Shown: in pieces, positions 1 through 12,034 of the stretch
Numbering within the stretch: position 1 is the first letter of the stretch
Layout of the letters: the number at the start of each line of letters is the position of its first letter
Assembly (NCBI GenBank): GCA_021432635.1
Contig: MU270039.1
Span: 124,001 to 188,000, forward strand
Direction: 5' to 3'
Origin: Thozetella sp. PMI_491
Taxonomy: Eukaryota; Ascomycota; Sordariomycetes; Chaetosphaeriales; Chaetosphaeriaceae
DNA length: 64,000 bases
Made by a program: the position numbers and the translations under genes
The notes under the pieces: model-generated
The model's database searches: none
Told to the model about the DNA's origin: nothing
The model's input: the letters and a program-made list of their open reading frames with translations, nothing else

Positions 1-762
1 CGATTTTGGCATCATATCCGATGACTTCCGTTGCCTGTGATCGTCCAGTGGGTCTAGATTACATCTTTCGATTTGTGGAATAATTCAAGTTGCTCTGGGG
101 AGTTGTCCCACAAACAAGTCCTGTCTGTGGATATGGGGAGGCGGGGAGAATGGGGAGAATGCGGGGAGGCTGGGGACGCAGGAGAGGCTTCCCCTGTAGG
201 TAGTGACGCTAGAGCCTTGGCAACGTCCAATAGCCAAGATCTCTTCCCGACCCGCCAATGGGAGTTGCGACCCTCATCCCAGCCAAGCCATGGCGCGGTA
301 TGTAGCCGATTCCATTTTTGCCTTATCTTGCTCTGGTATATATTTTTCGCCGCGGGGTTCTTTAGATCCCCAGGATCTGCGGGCTGGTCACGTAGAACCG
401 GCACAACCTGGCTTTATTCCTCTATGCTCCGCTCATGCTGCGGTCATTTGTCATGAACGTGATCAGCACGCCGACTACATGGGACGGAAAACTGGATGAC
501 TTCCGAAGAGCGGAAGTAGCTGCGGAGAAGGGGGGGATATTGTTGCCCGGCCATGATGCTCCACACTATCCCTGGGTCTTCGTTGGCAGTGTACCATTGC
601 CCTAGGTTGCGGATAAAAACCCAATGGGTAAAGTTTAGAGAAAGCCTAATGCCCACTTGTTAGAAGGGCCTCTCCGCTTAAGATTCGTTTACATATGACA
701 TCGCACCAAAATCCGGGTGCCTGTCTCGCCCTCAAGCCACTGATTGGTCCGACTTAGACGTG
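1..762. other. Intergenic, no gene recognised
   Basis: Several short open frames cross this stretch on both strands, but none has recognisable protein character and they overlap one another. A G-rich, GGGGA-repeating purine patch lies at about 131-180. The last 100 bases or so form the upstream region of the GH31 gene. Confidence 0.5.
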
Positions 763-3000
763 ATGCGGTACCTGCCATTGGCTGCCGGACTTCTGGGAAC
801 GGTTGCCACAGCGGCCGTCATCAAATCTGGCAACGATAAGCACAAGTACACAGTATCGGTGGCAAGCACCCAGCCCTACGCCTTGCGTATATCACACGAC
901 CAATCCAATATAGTACAAGACATCAAGATCCTTACTGGCAATGTTGCGTCTCAGTCGTACCAGGCAACTCCTGTCTCAGCATCGGATTCGGGAGCCATTG
1001 CAAATGGCGCTGGCCAGATCGATGCGAAATTTGTCACGGATTCGGTCATCAAAATCCAGATCGACACCCAAGGCGCCCAGTATGTGGGTGCCCAGCTATC
1101 GAAGGAGAAGGACGACCTCATGTATGGGGTATGGAGCTACCCGTGGAACGGTACTCTGGCGAATGAAGCCGTCTCTTTCGAATTAAAGGGCATCCAAGAA
1201 GGGCCGGGCATCAACTACTGCAATGCCCGTGCTCCATTCTACTTGAGCAGCGCTGGATACGGTCTCTACATCGACTCGCTCGCCATGGGCACGTTTAACT
1301 TCAGCGCGGGAGACAGCACCAACTTCGTCTTTAACAGCAGCTCTCTTTCCGTCTATGTGGTTCTGCCCAAGTCCCCTTGGGACTTCAAGTCCATCCTGCA
1401 GCAGTTTGGCTCTCTATCCTCGACCATCTTCATGCCACCAGACTCTGCCTACGGTCCCATCATCTTTTCGGACGACTTCAATAAGGACTTCCACGGCTAT
1501 GTTACCAACGCCGCCGAGAACTACTGCGACGTGATTGACCACCTCTATGCCAACAAGATCCGCGCCTCGGCCATGTTTGCAGATCGCCCTTATGCCACCG
1601 GCAATGGATCTTGGGGAAACTTTGACTTCAATTTGACGGCCTACCCCGACCCTATGTCCTTCATCCAGAACCTGACCGACTGGGGATTTGACTTTCAGGT
1701 TTGGGTCTCCAACCGCGCAACGCCCGATACGCTCTTGTGGAACGCGTCACGGGCGAATGGGTGGCAGTTCGACGTAGACCAGACCAAACTCAGAGGTGGC
1801 CTTCCGGGCCCGGCGCTGAATCTTTCTATCGCCGACGCATACAATTGGTTCGCAGACCACTTGAACGTCTTCACAGACCTCGGGGTTAAGGGATACAAGA
1901 TCGACCGGGGAGAGGAGAACGAGATGCCCGTCTGGGAGCAGAACATTCAGCAGCACCACATGCTTGAGATGGTCCACGACAACATGGAGGCCAAATGGGG
2001 CAAGGGCAATTTCTTCAACTTTGCCAGGTCCGCCAACGATAGAAGTCGCAGCCATGCGGCCGTGTGGGGCGGTGATTCCCATGCCAACTTCACGGGGTTG
2101 GCGTACTCGGTCACGGCAGGCATCCGTGCCGGGCTGATCGGCTTTTCTATGTGGGGCTCGGATACTGGCGGCTACATCCGCAAGGGCGCCGAGCAGATTC
2201 CAGCCACGAGCACGCAGCCGCCTACCGAGGAGGTGTGGGCTCGATGGATGCAGTTTGCTGCTTTCAGCCCCATGTACGAGCTGATGCTGGGAACCGGCTC
2301 TACGCCGTGGTACGAATATACGAGCGATCTCGTCAGAGTCTTCGCCGAGACCGCGACCTTGCACCACGAATTGCTGCCCTATCTCCGCAGCCACACGTAT
2401 ACTGCGCACAAGTCGGGTCTGCCCATCATTCGCCCGCTGTGGCTCGAGGAGCCACGTGACAAAACGTCGTGGTCCCAGGTTGCGGATCTCCAATACTTCT
2501 TCGGCTCGGAGCTTCTCGTCGCCCCCATTGTCACTGCTGGGGGAGAGCGCAAGGTCTACTTCCCTGGAGGAGGAAATGTGCAGTATCTCGAGTATATCAA
2601 CAAGACTGCTGTTTACCAAGGAGGGGAAACAGTTTCTGTCCAGCTCGGCGTCCATGACATCCCGGTATACGTCAAGGCAGGCTCGATTATCCCGCGTGGG
2701 GATGTGTTCCGTGCAAACAATAGATGGTCTAATAATTGGGCTCCATGGTTAAACTTGGAAGTATATCCGTCGTGGAACGTCGGATCTACCAACTTTGAGT
2801 ACTACGACAAGGGGGCTGACAAGGTAATCAACGTGACGGTAACTAGCAAGAAGTTCTCCCGAGAGGTTCGGGTCAAGTACGGGTCTATGGGATTCCGGGG
2901 CAACGTGGTTGTCTATACGAAGAACGGGCCTAAAGAGTTTAATCTAGCCCCGGGTGGCGGAGAGGTGGCTGTAAAGAATGTTGTAACTCTATTTGAGTGA
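763..3000 (+). CDS. Secreted GH31 family alpha-glycosidase (alpha-xylosidase/alpha-glucosidase type)
   Basis: A single-exon gene for 745 residues. The first ATG is at 763; the GTG just before it was not used as the start. The N-terminus has a hydrophobic signal peptide (residues 1 to about 18), so the enzyme is probably secreted. The GH31 (alpha/beta)8 barrel fills the middle. The motif GYKIDRGEE carries the predicted nucleophile Asp381, and WGGDSHANF carries the predicted acid/base Asp438. The nucleophile motif has the KxD.GE form known from alpha-xylosidases and related subgroups rather than the WxDMNE form of classical alpha-glucosidases; the alpha-xylosidase preference is inferred from that. 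SMWGSDTGGY is the other conserved barrel block. Several N-glycosylation sequons fit extracellular life. Length is ordinary for the family and no lesion is seen. The likely role is releasing alpha-linked xylose or glucose from plant oligosaccharides. Confidence 0.9.
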   Translation: MRYLPLAAGLLGTVATAAVIKSGNDKHKYTVSVASTQPYALRISHDQSNIVQDIKILTGNVASQSYQATPVSASDSGAIANGAGQIDAKFVTDSVIKIQIDTQGAQYVGAQLSKEKDDLMYGVWSYPWNGTLANEAVSFELKGIQEGPGINYCNARAPFYLSSAGYGLYIDSLAMGTFNFSAGDSTNFVFNSSSLSVYVVLPKSPWDFKSILQQFGSLSSTIFMPPDSAYGPIIFSDDFNKDFHGYVTNAAENYCDVIDHLYANKIRASAMFADRPYATGNGSWGNFDFNLTAYPDPMSFIQNLTDWGFDFQVWVSNRATPDTLLWNASRANGWQFDVDQTKLRGGLPGPALNLSIADAYNWFADHLNVFTDLGVKGYKIDRGEENEMPVWEQNIQQHHMLEMVHDNMEAKWGKGNFFNFARSANDRSRSHAAVWGGDSHANFTGLAYSVTAGIRAGLIGFSMWGSDTGGYIRKGAEQIPATSTQPPTEEVWARWMQFAAFSPMYELMLGTGSTPWYEYTSDLVRVFAETATLHHELLPYLRSHTYTAHKSGLPIIRPLWLEEPRDKTSWSQVADLQYFFGSELLVAPIVTAGGERKVYFPGGGNVQYLEYINKTAVYQGGETVSVQLGVHDIPVYVKAGSIIPRGDVFRANNRWSNNWAPWLNLEVYPSWNVGSTNFEYYDKGADKVINVTVTSKKFSREVRVKYGSMGFRGNVVVYTKNGPKEFNLAPGGGEVAVKNVVTLFE

Positions 3001-4856
3001 GCTAGATAACTAGGTGATTTATAACCCCTGGCAAGACTTTTAACCACCTTCGATCAGAGATGAAAGCAGCGAGATATTTAGCACGACGACACAGTGTCTC
3101 CCTTTTTTAAGATCAAGGCGGTTGTTATCAACGGCAAAGCTAGTCGTACTCCTGGCCAGCCCAGTGGGGAAACGGTTGGGCAAGCCGGGAATACGCTTCT
3201 GTCATAGTTTCGGTATGCCGATTCTATAGCTAGTAAACTTGATAATTATTTTTAAGCAAGAAGTTGCGCAAGCATGAAAGAGTCTAGCTGCCTAGAATCG
3301 AGATTAACTAGTCTTTCTTAGTTACATACGCGAGTCAGCATCCCGTTTCTTTCAAGGCTACTTTTTGGGTCAGACTGCGATCTAGCTTAAATAGCAAATA
3401 CTTGTCAGAGAAGTATAGCGCGCCACTATGTTTGCTACAAAGGAAACGGGCCAAATATTTATATGGCTTGCCTATAGACTCGTGTTAGATATATAGATTG
3501 CATAACTAATACCAGAAGTAACAAAGAAGCGCTCTGTAAAATAACTGAGCTTTAAATGTTCTAGGAAGCGTTTAATTGATGGCTATGCTGTAATTAGCAC
3601 ATTACCCCCCATCGCAGCAGCGGTTCTAGGCCATCCCTAACCCTGGCACTACAGCGCGGCGCAGTCCGTGCGTCACGCTGCGTTACATAGGTACAACCCT
3701 GACACTAGGCTCCACGTTCTAGTTGCTACACATTTCCCTCGCCGTCGGAAATTCCTCTTCACAGCCTTCTAACCCACAATTTCCCACCACATAACATATT
3801 CATTGTCCCACCTTCATATTAGAATATGTTCCGTTATAATTTAATATCTGTTATAACTCCCATCAATGAGTCAATATATGAGATTGACGATAATTCTTAG
3901 CTGATTACAAATATATTACTACTCTGCCGCCAATAGAAACCATTACCCGGAACCATCGTAGAGTGATGGCAGTGGCCATTTCTTTGTCCTATCCAAAGCT
4001 CCTGCTAGTATTACAAATCCTATCTCCTCTCTAAGACGAGTGACTTTGAATAAGTCTACGACGCCGGCGGCGTTTTAGCCGTCTAGAAAGCCGCAAAACA
4101 TTTATAAAGATCAAGGAACTTGTCCTACCTGTCACTTTGAATTATCTTTGAGCTGTTGCTCGAGGGGGAAAAGCTCCCTTGAAGCCATATTTACGGGGCC
4201 GCGAGCTAAATCCTCTCTAGGAGCACCCTGACCCCGGGTGCGTGGGTGCTACAACACGAGCGCAGCCTCGCGCAGGGGTCGCGTCACCCTACGTGACCGC
4301 AACCCACACCCTGATGGGAGATTTCAACACGCAACGCATCGGACTCATTTACACACCTTCTCCTTAAGTCTAAACGCTCAAATTAAAGGTTTAAGTAAAA
4401 TGCATGGCCAGTAATTAATAATGGCCGTTCAAATTTTTCTCATTACTAGACGGCTTTTCGTCTAGAAACAGTCAAATAAATTCAAGGTGATAGATATGGC
4501 TGTGCAGAGTGTGTCGTATTCTGAGACGCGCAAGAGGGAGTCAGGGAATGCCATGCATGAATCATGAACCCCGTCTACCACCAAACCGCTATCTTTTCGC
4601 TGTGGGTCCCAACTCGAGGGGTCCGCTGTTAGCGTTAACTGAAGACGAGACGAATACTACTGAATCCAGGCTTTTCATCTCCGAGGCCCACGGCATTATT
4701 GGTGCTTCGGGTGCACCATTCCATTCGCGTATCCGGCCCTTTTCAGCGAATATGCCGCAAGAAATACACATATAACAAAGCCTAGAGACACGGCTTCACA
4801 CTGCTGCTACCAGCATCCTCTTCGACGCAAGTCCCCCGGAAGAGACCACCGCCAAA
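3001..4856. other. Long intergenic region, partly AT-rich
   Basis: No gene is recognised in these 1.85 kb. The part from about 3230 to 3600 and from 3820 to 3910 is AT-rich with many in-frame stops. A perfect 7-bp inverted repeat (CTAGACG/CGTCTAG, 6-nt loop) lies at 4446-4465, and a related string, CGTCTAGAAAGCCG, is seen near 4080, so short hairpin-forming repeats recur. GC-rich, CGTCAC-containing patches occur at about 3655-3715 and 4215-4310. These could be relics of a small non-autonomous element, but no terminal repeats could be confirmed. Confidence 0.4.
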
Positions 4857-6710
4857 ATGAGACAGACATACGCTGCCGTATTTGCCGCCCTCATCGGCGG
4901 GCAATTCGTGGTACCCGCTAGTGCCTCGAGTTGCTACTGTCTTCCCGGCGATGCGTGCTGGCCAGACGCTAGTACATGGTCTGCTCTCAACGCTACGGTG
5001 AATGGCCGGCTGGTTGCCACCGTACCGATCGGAACGCCCTGCCACGACCCTAACTATAATGAAGGCGTTTGTGAGGCTTTGCAGTCTAATTGGACTCTGC
5101 CTCAGCTCCAGTACGCCGCTTCTCACCCCTTCCCCCTGGGGGGAACCGCTCGATACCTTACAATGTGACTAATCTCACTTCACGTCGCAGCTTGGCTTCG
5201 TCATCGTCTGTGATGCAGTCATACTTTGCGAACCAGAGCTGCTCTCCTTTCACCGCTGAGTCTCAACCTTGCCTTCTCGGCAATTACGTTAGCTACGCCG
5301 TGAACGTCTCGCAGCCCAGCGATGCTGTGGCAGCGCTATCGTTTGCCAAGCAAAATAACATTCGCCTCATTGTGCGTAACACAGGACATGAGTATGGCCC
5401 CCGAACAGCTCTCACCTCTCTATATGTCAGTGGCTCAATCATAACTAACACGATGCTCCTCCAGCTATTTTGGTCGTTCTACCGGTGCCGGCGCTTTGTC
5501 TATTTGGACCCACTATCTTAAAGACATTGAGTTTCAGAACTTTACGGGCTGTAGTTACTCTGGCCCTGCTGCGAAGCTCGGCGCTGGTGTTTCCGGCGCC
5601 GAGGCTCTGACGGCTGCCCACGCCAACAATTATGTTCTTGTCGGCGGGGAGTGTCCCACTGTAGGCCTCGCCGGTGGATACACTCAAGGCGGAGGCCATT
5701 CTTCGTTGAGCACCAGCTTCGGGCTAGGAGCGGACCAAACGCTGGAGTTCGAGGTTCTCACAACTTCGGGCACCATCGTTACCGCCAATGCAAAGCAAAA
5801 CAGCGATCTGTACTGGGCGCTGAGTGGAGGCGGCCCCGGGACGTACGGCATCGTGCTGTCGGTGACGGTCAAGGCCCACCCCGAGGCGACGGTGGGCGGT
5901 GCAAGTTTGGTAATGACAGCCGCGAGTACGACAACGGAGAAATACAACCAAGCCATCTCGATCTTTCATAGCTTGCTGCCCAACATGACGGATCAAGGTG
6001 CCATGGTGGTATACCTCTTTAGCAGCGCATTCTTCGTCATCAAACCCGTCACTGTCTACAACTCCACGGCAGCATATGTTCGTGACACCGTTTTGGCTCC
6101 GTTCACTGCTGCTCTCGCCGACCTAGGGATCTCCGCGTCAACGACCTACACCGAGCTCTCGTACTTCGACCATTACAGCCTGTATATGGGTCCACTTCCC
6201 TATGGCAGCATCGGCGTGGCAGAATACCAGTACGGAAGCCGACTGATCCCGCGGTCTGTCCTCGAGAACAGTAATGACGCCTTCCAAGCGGTTCTGCAGA
6301 ATCTGACTCAGCATGGCGTTACCGCGGCGGGCAGCTCGGCATCCTACGCGCGGCCGGCGGGCGTGAACAACTCAGTTCTGCCAGCATGGCGGAACGCGAC
6401 GGTGCACATGCAGCTGGGAACGGCCTGGAACGAGTCGGCGCCGTTGGCCGACATGGTGGCAGCACAGTTACAGATGACGAACGAATTTGTACCGCAGATC
6501 GAGGCGGTGACTCCCGGGAGTGGTGCCTATGTTAACGAGGCCGACTTTAGGCAGCCGAATTGGCAGGAGACTTTCTTTGGAGAGAACTATGGAGCTTTGC
6601 TAGCCATCAAGGAGAAGTGGGACCCCGAAGGTGTGCTTTACGGGCTTCGGACCATCGGTAGTGATAAGTGGACGGTGGCCAAGGATGGGAGAATGTGTAC
6701 CTCTAACTAA
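4857..6710 (+). CDS. Secreted bicovalent BBE/VAO-type FAD oxidoreductase (isoamyl alcohol oxidase-like)
   Basis: Three exons give 566 residues: 4857-5110, 5191-5391 and 5465-6710, with introns of 80 and 73 bp and good frame closure. A signal peptide covers residues 1 to about 22, followed by the Cys-rich start (SCYCLPGDACWP) typical of secreted fungal members. The FAD-binding PCMH domain follows. Splicing intron 2 restores GHDYFGRSTGAGAL, in which His151 is the expected 8-alpha FAD attachment site. GGECPTVGLAGG supplies Cys215 as the second (6-S-cysteinyl) link, so FAD is probably bound twice. The C-terminal NY/YxxLxxIKxKWDP-type BBE segment is present (ENYGALLAIKEKWDP). The family oxidises alcohols, sugars or natural-product intermediates with O2; the closest described relatives I know are fungal isoamyl alcohol oxidases. 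The substrate cannot be read from sequence. ATG 4857 sits in a good context (gccaaaATGa). Confidence 0.87.
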
Positions 6711-8253
6711 GCCAACTTTGGTGTTTACTATCAAGGTCTAGACGTAACCATTGAAAGTCCATTAAGCAAGAAGGAGGGTGGAGGTGGAGGTGACGACCGG
6801 CGGCATCCCTTAATCTCTGATCGCCTGTGAACTATGGCCAACGATACCCTAGAACAATAAATTCAGCAATTTAATGTACCAGACGCAAGCTTGCCTGACC
6901 CAAGCATATAGATGGAGCTCGACATACCAGTTATTTTCTCGCCATGGTGAATTATAGTGAAATTTATGAAATAATTAAAGCAGCAAAAAAAAAAAAAAAA
7001 ACAACTCGGGTACGTCGAGCCTTGCGTTCGTAACTCGTAAGCCAGGTGCATCCCCAAAGTTTTACCGACAGGAGGGCAGAAGCCTGCTGTCTGATCCCCG
7101 CCCCCCCCCCCCCCCCCTTTCACCAATCCTAGTCAGGTTTAGGCTCTTTATTTCACCGAGTCTTACAGCGAGGATGGGTCGGCGGAGTGAGGTCCGGGGC
7201 CAATCCCAGAGTAAGGAAGAAGCTTACGGGTGCCAAGGAAATCTTTAACCAACAGTTCGGATAGCATACTCCCTACCCTCATAGCTGATCTGAACTCAGT
7301 TCATTTCTTCGGAACTACTGGTGTAGGCGTACTGCTCAATAACAGGGATTGCCCATCTAGCACGCCCTTGTTAAATACTAAGCAGCCTTGCCTCTCAATT
7401 GCTGTCCGAAGAACAAAACGTGTAGGAGATTTGACATGATCTCTAGTAGATGGGACTGTTTTGGTCTCGAACTCTTGCGGAGTTTCACTATTACTAAGAT
7501 CACCCCTTATAGTAGATTTAGGAAGGGATATTATACTATACTCATATTAAGGAGTGAGATTATAATATCCTAATAAGTTCTTTATTGCTACCCTTGTATT
7601 AGTAGTAGTTGGTTTGATCCGCTCACACGACAGCAGCATTAAAAACTTCATCGAGTATTAGAGCAGTGGTGAATTCGCGCATTGGATGGGCCTGGCTACA
7701 GGTCTCACTCCGCATTGCACGGCGCATATGAATCTTTCATCTCCGGGCCTTGATTTGGTCATCACAAACCCTGACGAGAAGGAAACGGCCTTCCTAGGTG
7801 AGAGGAGAAACCCGATCCCCCACAAGTACAAGAGAGAGTGGAGTAGGTTTAATAAGCTTTGCGCCAATCTAGCGTCAAACTCGTCATGTTCCTGCGGATT
7901 TGCTGTTTGAGGCATAGACTGTAGATTCAACCCTGGCACATTCCCCGCTAATTTCGTATTTATCGAATAGGGATGTCGTTTTACTGCTCGGTAACCCAAT
8001 TGGAACCCCCTTGGTGCCATTCCATGACTCAAGATGCCTGAGATGGCGTCGAAGAAAACCCAGGCGTATGAGACGAACGGTTGTTTGGATCAAAGTAGCT
8101 AGTCACTCACCCTGGATGCCACTTATGCAGGGGAGGCAAAAACCCATTCGAGCACATAATGTAGGAAGCTGATCGGCACTACAGCGGAACACAAGGCTAC
8201 AGTAGTTTGTCAACTCTTCGATGATCGCCGACGAGCTCAGTGCTTCGTAGAAA
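6711..8253. other. Intergenic region with homopolymers and AT-rich relic
   Basis: No gene is recognised. It holds a run of 17 A at 6985-7001 and a run of 17 C at 7101-7117, both error-prone for assembly. About 7430-7620 is AT-rich with stop-dense frames, which could be an old repeat degraded by RIP-like C-to-T change. A minus-strand open frame at 7658-8032 has no recognisable domain and was not called. The CFEM receptor promoter occupies the end. Confidence 0.4.
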
Positions 8254-9866
8254 ATGAAGCCCCGAACATATCTGGCGGTGGCTTTTTTGGTCGCCGTCCC
8301 CTGGGCACTGGCAGCGAATTCGACTTCGGGAAGCGGCGTTTCCACGCTGCCTGAATGTGCGGTAGGTAATCTGTTTCTGGATTGCTATTCTCGCACCTCG
8401 ACTGACTCGTGACTCGTGGACCAGCAAATATGCCTTGAGGCAGCTATCGCAAATTCCTCCTGCAACGCCAACGACTCGAGATGCACCTGTACGACGGCGT
8501 CCATTGAAGAACAGTCGTCGGTGTGCATTGCTACCTCCTGCACAGTCACAGAAGCCCTCTGTAGGACACTCGCCCACCACGGCGCACAGAAAACAGCGTA
8601 CAGCCCCTAACTTTGTCGATGCAGTTACCCAAAATGCCACCAAAACAGCCTGCGGCGTCCCCGTGCGCGACAGAACACAGCAGTTCATCACTGTTACCAT
8701 CGTCCTCGGCACTCTCTCCGGGCTCGTTGTCCTCCTCCGCCTCGGCTCCAAATTGGCCATGAAGGTGGAGTACACCATGGACGATTGGTCCGTGTTGGTC
8801 TTGCTCCTCTGTGGCATACCGTCTTCTGTCATGAATGTTATAGGTACCGCAGGACACGGGGAAGGTAGGGATATTTGGACCTTGTCGCCTGATGAGATCA
8901 CGACATTCGGCTACTATTTCTACGTGTTGGAAGTAGTCTACTTTGCTCAGGTGTCGTTGTTAAAGACGTCTTTGTTGGCGTTTTATCTTCGCATCTTCCC
9001 AGGAGAGGCTCGGAAGCTGTTGTTGGCAACTGTTGTCTTCAATGTCTTGTATGGTATCGCGTTCGTGTTTCTGGCTGCTTTCCAGTGCACCCCTGTCAGC
9101 TTTTTCTGGACAGGTTGGGATGGCGAACATGTAGGAAGATGGTACGTTTCCCGACTGGCATCCCTAAGCCCATCCCAAGCAGTGCGCGAGATATCGATTC
9201 CGCTAACAATACTCATACGTAGTCTGAACATTAACTCGATCGGTTGGGCGAATGCGGCTATCAGCATTGCATTGGATGTGTGGATGCTTGCCATTCCATT
9301 ATGGCAAATTCGCAATCTGAAACTCCATTGGAAGAAGAAGGTTGGGGTGGCGATGATGTTCTTTGTTGGCACATTGTGAGCATATCTAGCCCGCCTAAAA
9401 AAGCCGTGAATCTAACATCTGCTCTTATAGTGTTACGGTCGTAAGCATAATCCGACTTCAGTTTCTCGTCGACCTCGGTAGTTCGACAAACCCTACGTTC
9501 GACCAGACCGATGTCTCCATCTGGTCTACCGTGGAGATCAATGTTGGCATCATCTGCACGTGCATGCCATCTCTCCGTCTGTTCTTAGTCCGGTTGTTCC
9601 CTGTTCTAGGTGGCTCATCTCACAACACCCGCGGATATGAGAATTATGGGGACTACGGAAGCAAGTCAAAGGCAATCAGGAGCAAGACCGGGACGTTTGT
9701 TGAGGCTAGAAATAGGCCAACTACGCCCGATCATGGCGGGATCGAGCTTCAAATGATGTACGAGGTCCGATACGACAAGCGAGAGACCGGGGAGGGTGTA
9801 CGAGGCGGAGCTGGTGAGCTGGGGCATAAAGGGGCGGTGGGTTCTACGGGTGATATACCGCCATGA
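8254..9866 (+). CDS. CFEM-domain PTH11-like seven-helix receptor (copy A)
   Basis: Five exons give 449 residues: 8254-8361, 8425-8560, 8625-9141, 9223-9375 and 9431-9866. Introns are 63, 64, 81 and 55 bp, and all phases close. A signal peptide (residues 1 to about 19) precedes a CFEM module with the expected eight cysteines, spanning PECA, QIC, SSC, RCTC, VC, SC and TACG. A seven-helix rhodopsin-like fungal membrane domain follows, with DDW in the first loop and INSIGWANAAISIALDVWMLAIP near helix 5. The cytosolic tail is hydrophilic. The family (PTH11-like receptors) senses surface or nutrient cues upstream of G-protein/cAMP signalling in plant-associated fungi; that role here is inferred. 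The 81-bp third intron is a multiple of three and stays open when read through, but splicing it restores the same GxC-NINS sequence seen in the paralogue at 18.2-19.8 kb. Confidence 0.85.
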
Positions 9867-10022
9867 GTCTTGGGACGGCTGGATAGCGTGTGTTTCGTTT
9901 GAGCACCCCTAATAGCGGCTAATTGGCTCTTAAAAAGGGACAAACTATATCCTACAACCCTCTGTCATCCATGGTACTCTTGCAACACCACCCCAAATAT
10001 AACGGCGTAGCCGCTTAATATG

Positions 10023-12034
10023 TCACACCAAGATGCCCTGCTCGAAACGAGGTTCTTTGCCCAGAACAGCTTCTCCATCCATGAGCCCGTGCACATATGT
10101 GTCACCCACCAGTCGACAACGCACTGGGAGAGCAGAAAGCTCGGCGTCGTGTCCAGTCTCGTTAGACCCCGGGCTCCTCAGGATGAGCGGCATCTTCCCG
10201 CCTGGCAGGACGCAGATATCGTCGCCGGCCTCCGCATCCCGCGGTGCCGGTCCCATATATCCCTTCTCCGAGAGAAAGAATCGGTGCTCAAAGGTCATCC
10301 GCAAGACATGAAGTTGAAAGAAAATAACTTCCTGGCCCCCATAGCCCCCCGGGACTTCGGGTGGTGGGGGCAGGTTGTATTTACTGAGCAGATGTTGAAT
10401 CCACCACTTCTCATAGCAGATGCGCTTGTCCTTAGACACTCGCGTGATATTCCTCATTTGGCCATTATCATCATCGTCGTCATCATCAAAACGGCCGTTG
10501 TACCCTTCATTCGACATCCAGATGTTCGCGTCCCAGCACAGCGTCCGCCAGAACGCGTCTGAGATTGGCACCGTGTCGGAACCGCCGCCGCCACCGACAT
10601 AGGGGCGCGCGGGATGCAGCTCAATGCCCGCCATCTCTCGCCACTCGGGGATCTGGGCAAGCAAGACTTGAGTTTGGAACCCGGATCCTGGTGATTGCGT
10701 GCCGTAGGTCCGGCTCAGGCGTGTCACTTTGTCATGGAAGACGATGGGAGTTCGCAGCTCTCCTCCAGCCACCATATCGTTTATTGGTATGAAGGGCGTC
10801 CCACCACATGCGTTGAACAGAGGCAAACAGCGGATCGTGTAGCTGTTGGCGTCCGCAGCAGCAGTCAATGCTGGTTTGAAGCGGCGATCGACCTTATCGT
10901 TCCAGTTCCAATTAGGAATCCAAGCAGGAAGGCTGTACCCTAACGATCTAGTTCCTCGCTCAGTCCCAGGCTCTTTGGAGTCGACGATTGGCCTAATAAT
11001 ATGACTCAGCGCATCAAGTGATCCAGATGATCTGGGCAGTTCCCTGGTTGTGGCCTCGTGCACTTCCGCATAGCTCAGTCTATAGTCCACCGCGAGCTGT
11101 TCAAGATCGCTACATATGCCAAGCAAGCATTCCATAGACCTTGTCGCGCGGGTCGGTCGCCTCCCGGAGGCGGAAGCGGGAGGAGATGTCCATAAAGTTC
11201 GTATGTTTAGCCCGGCGGCGGCGCAGCCCGAAGATGAGATTAGCGAATCCGGCCGGCCACGCCACGTCGTTGTGCAAAATGATCCCGTCCTCCGACCTCA
11301 GTATCTTCGAGCAGCATTTCCATACGCCGGTGTGAACGATGATACTCCGACAGAACCGCTCCATGACGTCGCCCGGCACCTCGTACCCGTCTCCAAATAT
11401 GAAGATGTTCCGCTTGGCGAGGACGATTTCCTGGACGGTCCAGATGCGCGTCCACCATGGATCGTGGAGCAGGAACATCATATCAAAGAGAATCAGAGTC
11501 CCCAAGGCCGAGCCGCCCGCAAGCGCTGGAAGTGCCGGGTCGGCCCAGTGCAACGCGGGGTTGTCTGCTAGGATATGCATGATGCGCAGCAGCTCGGCGC
11601 CTGTCTCCGGCGACATCGGCATGTAGCTCATCGATATCACCACGGAGTCGGCCATGGAGTAGATGGACCCCATCAAGCGGACCTGAGACGTTCGCTCCTC
11701 TTTGTCGTCTTGATTGATACAGACGGCATCCGCCCAGAGCAGCCGCGGCCGGTTGTGGTGGCGGAGTCTACGGAGCGCCTTCTCAAGGTTCCGGGTAACG
11801 TGGGCGATTTCGCCATCCATGAGGACAGTCGGCTTGTCCTCTGCATCTCCCCAGACGTACGAGAGAGCTTCAAAGGGGGGATAGTCCTCGACGAGGCTCA
11901 CTGTTTCCAGTTCGCATTGAATCTCATCGGCACTTGTTCCCGGAAGCACACGCAGTAAGCGTATCTGCTTCCTTTCCGCATCCAGTGACGTATATATTGG
12001 AGAGAGCAGAATGATTGAAGTTGTTCGAGGTTGT
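10023..12034 (-). pseudogene. HET-domain (heterokaryon incompatibility) gene, frameshifted
   Basis: The 5' half (about 12034-11110) encodes a classic HET domain: IRLLRVLPG, FEALSYVWGD, VTRNLEKALRRLR, LLWADAVCINQDD, and the Q-VRLMGSIYSMA block. After DPRDKVYGML the frame runs into a stop, while the expected continuation GICSDLEQLAVDY is found at once in the next frame (11135 downward to the stop at 10023-10025). The break coincides with a tandem CAAG duplication at 11120-11127; four bases cannot be an intron. The rest encodes a long C-terminal region including a seven-Asp tract. The first exon is not resolved: a likely 3' splice site lies just upstream of 12034, and no ATG precedes the domain in frame. 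HET proteins trigger cell death on fusion of unlike strains. This copy could only make a HET-domain-only product unless the duplication is an assembly error. Confidence 0.8.

Noticed and set aside
1747-2655. Long minus-strand open frame of 302 codons inside the GH31 gene
   Set aside because: It is antisense to a clear GH31 coding region, begins without a convincing start and has no recognisable domain.
7658-8093. Minus-strand frames of 124 and 69 codons
   Set aside because: No domain or splice structure could be recognised. The tail reads a little like translated RNA-gene sequence, but no rRNA or tRNA pattern was found.
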